NCBI GenBank assembly: GCA_002099365.1
Contig: MSED01000011.1
Location: 625,001 to 689,000, forward strand
Source: Phialophora verrucosa
Taxonomy: Eukaryota; Ascomycota; Eurotiomycetes; Chaetothyriales; Herpotrichiellaceae
Length of the DNA stretch: 64,000 nt
Reading direction: 5' to 3'
The position numbers were made by a program, and so were the translations under genes. This document shows, piece by piece, positions 56,736 to 64,000 of the stretch (positions are counted from its first letter, which is position 1; every line of letters starts with the position of its first letter). Below the pieces are notes generated by a model. It worked only from the letters and a program-made list of their open reading frames with translations, was not told where the DNA came from and searched no databases.

Positions 56736-58942
56736 GCGCCTCGACGGTTGGGAACGGGCTCCCACAGGCTACCAGCGCCTCCCCGGTTACGGACAGGCTG
56801 CAACACTCCAACAGCCTATAGGTGCGTCGAAGGCTACAGACAGCCTGTCTACAGGCGCCTTTACGGCTACGGACAGGTTTCAGCAGCCATAGATGCCATC
56901 GCAGAAGCGGTCGAGGCTTGGAATACAGTTCTTCCTCTCCGAGCTGCACATCAAACAGGCTGCGCGGAAGCGTCGGCTATAGCGTTGTTTGTCTCCGTGT
57001 TGCACATCAGCTCCGCGGCCTACCAGTCCGCGACAGGCCAAGATGCGTCTCCTACGCCTCGAAGATGAGTGAACCTGGAGCCTCCCCTCGCATCGCCACC
57101 CAGATGGACGTGCGATCTGCGACCAACTTTGTTGTTTCGGCCGAGGAAAACCCCTCGATGTTACGGTCGTGACCTGACCACAGAGCAAACTGATTCTCCG
57201 ATGCAGCTAGACGACGCAGACTAATCGTCAAACGCCGCGGCAGCGTTGGCACAACGCATAGAAGAAGCCCGAGAGGCAGAAGCCAGACAGGCAGTCAGTC
57301 GAGACCGACCCATCTACACCAGACACTCATGATCGAGCCAGCATGCAGTCGAAGCACTGTCCACGGCTGCCATGACCTATCCTCCGAACGCTATACAGTT
57401 GAAAGCACCCATACCACATTGTAGAAGATGCTGGGTTGTGTCTCTTCGAACGAGATGGTTTCCCCGCGCGGCGAACATCGCGAACACGACAAGTGACTGG
57501 ACGCCCGGCGATGGCGACGAGGTTTCTCCACGCATACCTGCGACATGGGCGGCGATGTCGACCTCTGGGTATACGCAGATTCTAGCGAGAAAGCGACAGA
57601 GTCACGGCGTCACGGCTCGAATGGGTTAGGTCTACATACTCATGGGTTGGTGCTGATAGAGACAAAAGGCCCATGCCACACTTGCGGAACCGCAATGAAC
57701 ATACCATAGCTTTGAACGCGTGCAATAAGAAAGAACGGCTGTTGTATCTGCGGTGACGCCGTCGTTCTAGAAACCATGATGTTGATGCAGGTGACGACGA
57801 GGCCCGTATCCTTTCTTTCGAACACGTCTGAAATGAGGGAGACAGTTGCGGGATGTAACAGCACCCTTGATGGTGAGCTGACGTACGGAGGGTCAACGCT
57901 GTATGTCCTTTGCAACACATCTTGTCTTTCTGTTCGCCGCTGTTGAGGGCAAGGCATGGCAAGGCATGGCAAGGCAAAGCGTGCAGATACATACTCTTCT
58001 TACTCGGCCGGCAAGATTGAGGATATATACTATAAGTCCTCGAAGTGACCAAACCAGGTCGCAGTCTCTCTGGCAGAGGATGTCGTTGTCTTTGACTCTA
58101 CCGCTTTTCTTTCTCCGTACATACTACTCCGGACCCACGGCCCTACCTGATGGAGACTACTCCAGACCGGCTGTCCCATATAGCTTAACGCCCGACGATG
58201 TACGACCTATGTATGTACCCGCGGACATCATCCGCTCAAACACAGAATGCCTACCCCGCAAGTTCCATTCCCCCATCTCCATCTTCCAGCTCTGCAACTG
58301 CACAGGATTATTCGGGGGACCTAACGGCGGCCAAGCAACTAGATATCTTCGAAACGGGCGTCTGTCGGATCGCCCTACGCATACCAACGGAGACGCCATC
58401 GTGCGAGGACTGCGAGACTTCAATTGCCAATACCTACGCTGAGGAGAGGGGGTGCGGTGCCGTATGCTGGACTTGATGATCTCTAGAGGCTTGGATTCTA
58501 CCAAACCGTGAAGTATCTCTGAGTCAACGGCGCTGAACAGACGATTCTTGACCTGCTCAAGAATCGATAAGAACGACATAGGCCACGGTGTATACGAAGA
58601 ACAGTATTTCCAACACGATCATACATTCATCACTATGAGGCATGTGCATGTTTCCAGGTTCGAGCCATAGTATTATGCGTGGCCTCGAGGTGTTTTACTG
58701 TGATGGCGTCCACTGATGAGAGCCTAGGAAAGACTCACTAGGTCATGTCTGGATGGGGCTCTTGTCGCCCCCCCTCCTGCAACGATCCAAGGCTTGTAAG
58801 AGGTAGATCGTGAGCGAACAAGTGAAACATGATATGATATCTCTGAAATGGGAGAAAACAAATGAATTTCAAACTGACAGTGCAATAGTGTCAGATCTGT
58901 TGCTCATCGGAATGGTCAAAATTCACATATGGGGTCATTCTA
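56736..58942. other. Intergenic, no supportable gene
   Basis: Just after the Zn2Cys6 stop, three imperfect copies of a GGCGCCTYNACGGYTACGGACAGG-type segment occur near 56735, 56780 and 56850; they may belong to an extended C-terminus. The rest holds short frames only. Tandem GGCATGGCAA units lie at about 57950-57972. Confidence 0.4.
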
Positions 58943-60003
58943 TTATGCAGCAGCTGAGAGCTGCTTGACCGTCTCGATGACCGACGTTGGCTTCTGCGAA
59001 GCCGCCTTCTTGTTGTTGTGCGCAAAAGGGTCTCGTGGCAACTTGACCTTCCAGTCGTTTCCCGGCTCATTCTCACCCCAGGCAAAAGGGCCATCGTCGT
59101 GCGTGTTTGTTTCGGCGCATGTGCCGTTTGTAACTTGAACTTCTATGCCGAATCGTCCAGGGCGCGGTGCCAGACGGCCGTGTTGTCCCACATGACGAGG
59201 TCGCCGGCCTGCTCCCAAGCCACTTTATGGACGTACTTTGGTTGTGTGGCGTGAGCCATCAGGTCCCGGACGATGCTCTGAGACTGGGCGACGCTGTAGC
59301 CGTCGATCTTATAGGCATAGCTCGTGAGGTAGAGGTTCTGGCGTCCACTGTCTTGGTGGGGGTAGACGGCCTTCCACCGGGATATCGACCAGTCGTACGG
59401 GTCGGCGCCTTTGCAGAGCTCTGGGGCGGCCGACCGGCGGTTGTGAAGCAGTGAGCAGTCACAGACCGTCTGGTCCACCTTGTCTTTCCACTCCGGGCAC
59501 GAGGTCGTCGTAAGCAGTGCGTGAGTCGGCGAACTCGGTCTCGCCTCCGCATCCGGGCGGAGGGATCTCGACCGCGCGGAGAAAGGAATACTTGTCCCGT
59601 CGAGGATGGTACTGCATGTCCGCATGCCAGAGCTCGTTGCCCTTGGACATCAAGGCGGCCACTCGGTTCGTGGTCCGCACGATTTCCCTTTGGTCGTCCA
59701 CGTTGGAGATGTCGAAGATGTGCGGTTGGTCGGGAAAGCGGCACTCGTCCACGACAGTGAACAAGGAGGCATCGAGTCGAGTTCGCCGAAGCGACTCGAA
59801 AATGCGACGTGGCTATCGTTGTCGAGGTTGGCCTTGCGGAAGACGAGCACCCGGCGTTTGGAAATGCCTTGCTGAATTTGCTCGATCATGTGGTCGGAAA
59901 TCGGCTGAGCCCAATCCATGCCGTGCACCTCCGCCACAAATGTGGGATGCAACGGCTGAAATTCAAGTTCCTGGACGTGGGATGCTATGGTCCTCTTTCT
60001 CAA
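58943..60003 (-). pseudogene. Broken TauD/TfdA-type alpha-ketoglutarate-dependent dioxygenase
   Basis: Read from 60003 downward, the sequence follows a TfdA-like dioxygenase across several frames. FQPLHPTFVAEVHGMDW...RRVLVFRKANLDNDSHVAFSSRFGELDS is in the first. After a shift near 59775 comes FDISNVDDQ, then LWHADMQYHPRRDKYSFLRA (the His-x-Asp metal ligands) and GGETEFADSRTAYDDL. After a shift near 59515 comes PEWKDKVDQTVCDCSLLHNR, LTSYAYKIDGYSVAQS and WEQAGDLVMWDNTAVWHRA (the distal His). After a third shift near 59140 the tail THDDGPFAWGENEPGNDW follows. No splice sites bridge these points, so they are indels. All three metal ligands remain in the DNA. Enzymes of this family hydroxylate small acids such as taurine or aryloxyacetates using Fe(II), oxygen and 2-oxoglutarate; the original substrate here is unknown. 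Confidence 0.82.
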
Positions 60004-61285
60004 GATTGCGACGAATACTCGTGTTAACAGAAAAGGCTAATTCGCATTCAAGCGGAATGCGTCGACACATTGATATGTGTTGCCAGTGGGTGCGAGAGGG
60101 CCCTCTTCCAAGGACCTCGGCGAGGAACATAGGGGAGTCGTCTGCGGCAGTCGTTGCCTGGCTCTGAAGGTCAGGCCATCGCTATAATGACGGGGCGAAC
60201 GCATCATAGTAATTACACCTTGGAAAGGCGGATTCGACAAAGGTTTTGTTCCGCTGGCACCTGATGCTGTACGTAAACCCGAACACGACGATGAAGGACG
60301 ACGATCCGCCTTTATTAGTGGCGGAACTGCCATCAGCCTTACCATCTGGCACATTCTTTAGGACCAATCCAAGGCTACCTCCGACCTGATCCCATCATAT
60401 ACCACCGGTGAAAGCTACGATTCTGGTAGGCCCAACGCGGACGTCGCAGTCAGGTATTCGATCTGTGAACTAAGCTCTACGGCGGCTCGCGATCATGTTC
60501 ATCAAGGTCCTTTCGTGAAGTATAGCTCGAGCGATATCTCAAGAAAGGGATTGTTACCTTCCGCGGGGATGAGGTCCTCCCATCGGCCAAGGGAAGTGGG
60601 CGCCTTTGTGGAAGGCGGAGATCGATCCCGGCTTCGAATTCGACGGAAAGCTTGTGTTTAACTCAAAGGTAGAGGGCCCTTCACGTTCGTTTCGAACTCA
60701 CAAATACGCGGGTCGAGATGTTGAAGAGGATTGTCTGGTCCGTGGCTGCTAGTCGTGACCAGAATTGATCGCGCTATCAATTTTGTGTATGCATGTACAT
60801 ACACATACAATGTCACAGCATGCCACGCCAGACCATGCGACAGCTAGCAGGAGACCGTGTTCCGAAGCCCGGTCCTTTAACTGCTTCTGTAACCTCCTCG
60901 TTTCTAATCGTAAGATCATTCAAGGTAACCGATTCATGCTGGGAATTGGCGGGCGGAATGGTGGAAGGGGTCCCAGCACGATAGCAGGGAATTTGGGGGT
61001 CATCTTCTTGCCAACGCCACAGTTCCGACAAGCCAGGCAGTCTTGTGATAATACTGCTCGTTCTCCCATGTTGTGGCAACGGTCATATCTGTTTGCGAGT
61101 TGGCAGCTGGAAGTCTTCTATTCGGTGATAAGTGTCCGCTTGGATCAGTGGAGTAGTGTCTTGCTGACGCGGGAATCAGAAGGCGAAGCGAAGAGGTTGT
61201 TCCTGTTGCCGCCAGAAGACTGAAAACCCTCACCTACAGAATGTATGGTGTTTCAGGTCAGCGTCCGCTGGGCGGTGGTGATCGT
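60004..61285. other. Intergenic between two enzyme pseudogenes
   Basis: No intact gene. A minus-strand frame at 60367-60182 (SSFIVVFGFTYSI) vaguely recalls a membrane helix of a sugar-transporter-type protein and could be a transporter remnant, but it is too short to claim. Nothing else is recognisable. Confidence 0.3.
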
Positions 61286-61650
61286 GAGCTACAGACCTTT
61301 GCCGGCCTTTTACGCCAAAAGGTGTCATCGTGGGTGGCGCGTTGTCTAGTGGCAGTGTGCTTTGTGGACAGATTGTCGCACGATGCGGGTTCGACTGGCT
61401 CCTGATCGATATGGAGTATTCTCCCGTTTCGCCTGAAAGCGCGATATCTATGGCTCAAGCGGTGGAGGCTGCCTCGGCGGGCCAATGCCTTCCCATAATA
61501 CGGACGCCTTCTCACGGTGTCGAGTGGATCAAATGGGCATTGGATTGTGGTGCTGCCGGAATCGTCGTCCCAATGGTCAACAACGCAGTGGACGCTCAAT
61601 GCATCATCCGGCATGCGATGTTTTCACCTAAACGTTCTATTAGTCTTTCA
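61286..61650 (+). pseudogene. Truncated HpcH/HpaI-family aldolase
   Basis: About 110 residues match the N-terminal half of the HpcH/HpaI aldolase family (class II pyruvate aldolases): FAGLLRQK, then after a one-base shift GVIVGGALSSGSVLCGQIVARCGFDWLLIDMEYSP, a helical segment, PIIRTPSHGVEWIKWALDCG (with the conserved Arg) and AAGIVVPMVN. After RHAMFSPK the similarity stops; the remaining frame to 61773 is unrelated and the second half of the barrel cannot be found cleanly. The usual MEHSP reads MEYSP (CAT to TAT), a CpA to TpA change of the RIP type at a conserved His. There is no intact start: the N-terminal piece is in another frame. Family enzymes cleave or form hydroxy-oxo acids releasing pyruvate in aromatic or sugar-acid catabolism. 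Confidence 0.78.
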
Positions 61651-62704
61651 CTCAGGTTGAGAGTTGACATTGTCCCTCTTTCGGCCCATGATTGTGTTCA
61701 TCGAGCGAATGCTTGTGTGAGACTTCTTTGGCATAGCAGTCAAGATCCGGTGGTATGGAAAAGAAGCCACTAATATATGCTTCCAAGAAGCCCGGGAAAA
61801 CTCCTCGTACGCACCATATCAAGCAGCGGGGCTTGCGCCAGCTCTCCGATCACGTTGATGAAGATCTCACATGCTGTCGTCTATGGACAAGTCAGCTGGG
61901 TCTCTTGTGAAAATCGAATGGTCGTTGCCCTATTGTAGAAGAAGAACTTTCACTTGCGCGCGGGTTGTGGGCGTCCATGCCAAAGAGTAATTCTTTGGAT
62001 AGGCGCTTGGTAGATGGGAGACTTTAGTGTCGATGTTTTCATGGACAACGGAATCCCATCTTGTGCATCCTGACCCTATTCAATTGTTGGATTCAGTGTT
62101 CATGATCGTCTCTGTGGTTGCGGCAGTCTCTGTCCGCTGTCACTGCCACGAATGCCAAGCACCAAGACAGATAGACGCCCAGAGATGATCCCTCGAATCG
62201 TGTCTCATGCGAGGCGGCATTGGGGCCGAGGCTGAGCAGGAACTTGCATGTTTGCTTCGCCCGGCCGGTGTGATATAACACCCTGAACATCCAGCTGGGG
62301 GCCAAGATTAGGCCCGCCTGGGCGCCTTATCTCTATCTTACAGCACGGTAGCGTAATGAACTAGCTGTGCTTTAGCTTCAGGCCGGGAACCAAGGCCTGA
62401 AAGGGGCCAGATGGCAAGGCACGAAAAGATGATCTGGTTTCGTGTGATTGGCGCCTATGTGGCCATTGCGTGGACTCACGCCCGTTGCCAGCCTGGAGCG
62501 CTTGTCGGCCATCCATAGGATATAGCCAGCCTTCTCCTCGGTCGCGCGTGCTCGCTGCAATATTGTTTGACATTGTATTCATCTCCGGCTAACTGCCAGT
62601 CACTCCAACCCGCCCACGACGACACTGTTGACGAGCAGCCTTACGATCAGGATCACGCGACATGGCTCGTGGCTGAAAGGGAGTTTGGCACTGAATCGAA
62701 GACG
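61651..62704. other. Decayed aldolase remainder and intergenic sequence
   Basis: The first 250 bases may contain unreadable remains of the aldolase C-terminal half. The rest shows no gene and probably includes the promoter of the DUF3176-type gene. Confidence 0.35.
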
Positions 62705-64000
62705 ATGAGCGTCCCTCGGATTGACTGCCGAACCCAAACGTCGAGCCCTCCCAGCCCGGTCTCTCAACATGGCGACGCCAGACCCAAGTCAGCCTCTCTG
62801 GAGAACGAGTCTCGGCCTTCGTTTGCTGAGGTCGTCGATCAGGCGTCGCAGGACTCTATCCCAAACCGACCCAGCCGGTGGTCAAGATTGGTTGCAGACT
62901 CGTGGGTAATCGAGCTCCTTGCAGGGGCTGTCAGTTTTGCTGCCATTGCCAGCATCATTGGCGTTCTTTGGGGCTACGATCAGAAGCCTGTACCCCCATT
63001 GTGGAAAGGAATCACGGTTTGCCTATCTCTATGCGCATGCACAAGGACCATGGGCAGCTGATGCCTGGATTGTAGCTGAATGCCGTCATCTCCTTTCTGG
63101 CTACGATATCTCGAACGGCAATCATGCTTTGCATCGGCACCGTTCTTTCGCAAGGAAAATGGCTCTGGTTCAAGAAGGAGCGGTCCCTCATGGATCTGCA
63201 AGACATCGAAGACGCCAGCAGAGGGCCACTCGGCTCGATATTTATGCTCTTCAAGTTTAGAGGCGGGTAAGTCCAAGGCATTGGCATCTTCGTCGGATCT
63301 TTCCCCACTGACACGCCCAGTGCTGTGCCCTACCTGGCGGCATTCCTGACCGTGGCTACCTTGGGCTTCGATGCATTCGTACAGCAGCTGCTGACCACCG
63401 AAACTCGCATTGTGTCCGTACCGGCAAACGGCGTTAGTATCAATTCGACCACGTCGATAACCCTGGATATCTATTCGGCGATGGACCATCCAGAAACGGC
63501 AGCGCAATTCACGGCGGCAATGCTTGCAAACGTGCAACAAGAGGACCAGCCCATGGACACTATGTCTGCGTCGGTTAGCAAGAGATCCGAGTCAACGACA
63601 CAGAGGCTAGCGTCGCCTCTCAAAGCTGACTGCCCCAGTGGCAACTGCGTCTGGGAGCCATACTACTCCCTCGATATTTGCTCGCAGTGTCGGACAACCA
63701 CGAAAGAACTGGCTATCAAGAACTTGTCGCCCAATAGCTCGGACCTCACGGCAATGGTGTCCGCTGCGCGAAGCGGGCAAGTGTCCGGTGCAGACGTGAT
63801 GAAATCCGGTTTCACGTGGGAAATCGTACCAAAGTTCGGCCGCACATGGCGAGTCCCCTCCAACTTGAGTGCATTTGTGAACACCCGTGACCTGGATGGC
63901 AGCGCGGAAGCGCTCGAGGTTCATGCCTCGATTGTGGAAAAGGTGGTCTGGCCGCTCAATTTTGCCGGTGCAGACGCCCTTCTTCTGGACACCAGTGGCT
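62705..64000 (+). CDS. DUF3176-type fungal membrane protein (5' part; continues past the window)
   Basis: My model is exons 62705-63016, 63076-63266 and 63321 to beyond 64000. Intron 1 (63017-63075, 59 nt) ends CTGATGCC...TTGTAG. Intron 2 (63267-63320, 54 nt) has GTAAGT, a CACTGAC branch site and CCCAG. Splicing gives one frame. The N-terminus of about 65 residues is polar, followed by SWVIELLAGAVSFAAIASIIGVLW (first membrane helix), PVPPLWKGITLNAVISFLATISRTAIMLCIGTVLSQGKWLWF (second helix plus the S-Q-x-K-W-x-W-F family signature), then DLQDIEDASRGPLGS. After this comes a third hydrophobic segment (PYLAAFLTVATLGFDAFVQQ) and a long extracellular-looking domain with paired cysteines (CPSGNCVWEPYYSLDICSQC). 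This is the layout of DUF3176 proteins, widespread in Pezizomycotina and of unknown function. The gene looks intact as far as seen. Confidence 0.85.

Noticed and set aside
60182..60367. Possible sugar-transporter fragment
   Set aside because: Only one helix-like segment of about 15 residues resembles a transporter; too short to call.

Overview
This window comes from a filamentous ascomycete nuclear genome (Pezizomycotina). The evidence is short introns of about 50-65 nt with GTAAGT-type donors and CTRAC branch sites, a Zn(II)2Cys6 regulator, a DUF3176-type membrane protein, fungal APH-fold phosphotransferases, a fungal PD-(D/E)XK-like family member, and two transposon islands with the signature of repeat-induced point mutation (RIP): CpA and TpG are almost absent while CpG is kept. 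I cannot name the species.

Layout. 1-9.6 kb holds a C-terminal gene fragment, an intact metallophosphoesterase (minus), a frameshifted APH-type phosphotransferase pseudogene (minus) and a three-exon gene of unknown function with a 21-nt micro-exon (plus). 9.6-22 kb is GC-rich and gene-poor. It carries a degenerate array of about 160-bp period near 11.5-13 kb, several simple repeats, a G-quadruplex-prone tract, and one two-exon regulator-like gene with a repeated short motif at 17.4-18.2 kb. 22-28.5 kb contains a decayed PD-(D/E)XK-like gene, an unrecognised ORF, an intact APH-type phosphotransferase, a 142-aa conserved-looking small protein, and a 21-bp minisatellite.

28.5-45.5 kb is the transposon island. 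It contains a Mutator-like DNA element (28521-32038, 9-bp target duplication), a protein-kinase gene fragment stranded between transposons, and a Ty1/copia element (33619-45491, 266-bp LTRs, CCTAC duplication). A Ty3/gypsy element is nested inside the copia element in the opposite orientation (38259-44447, 360-bp LTRs, TAAAG duplication). All coding capacity here is destroyed by RIP, including both reverse-transcriptase DD pairs, which now read NN.

45.5-64 kb returns to normal composition: a 389-aa coiled-coil protein (minus), a long stretch without recognisable genes, a small two-exon gene, a Zn(II)2Cys6 gene, then a group of broken catabolic genes (a TfdA/TauD-type dioxygenase and an HpcH/HpaI-type aldolase), and finally the first part of a DUF3176-type membrane protein gene running off the end.

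Taken together this looks like an accessory, decaying region. Several enzyme genes (phosphotransferase, nuclease-like protein, dioxygenase, aldolase, kinase) are frameshifted or truncated near RIP-silenced transposons. I found no clearly new multi-gene system. The most informative structures are the Mutator-like element with its subterminal motif arrays, the nested retrotransposons with asymmetric RIP, the 11.5-13 kb degenerate array, the dioxygenase/aldolase remnant pair, and the heptad-encoding minisatellite.
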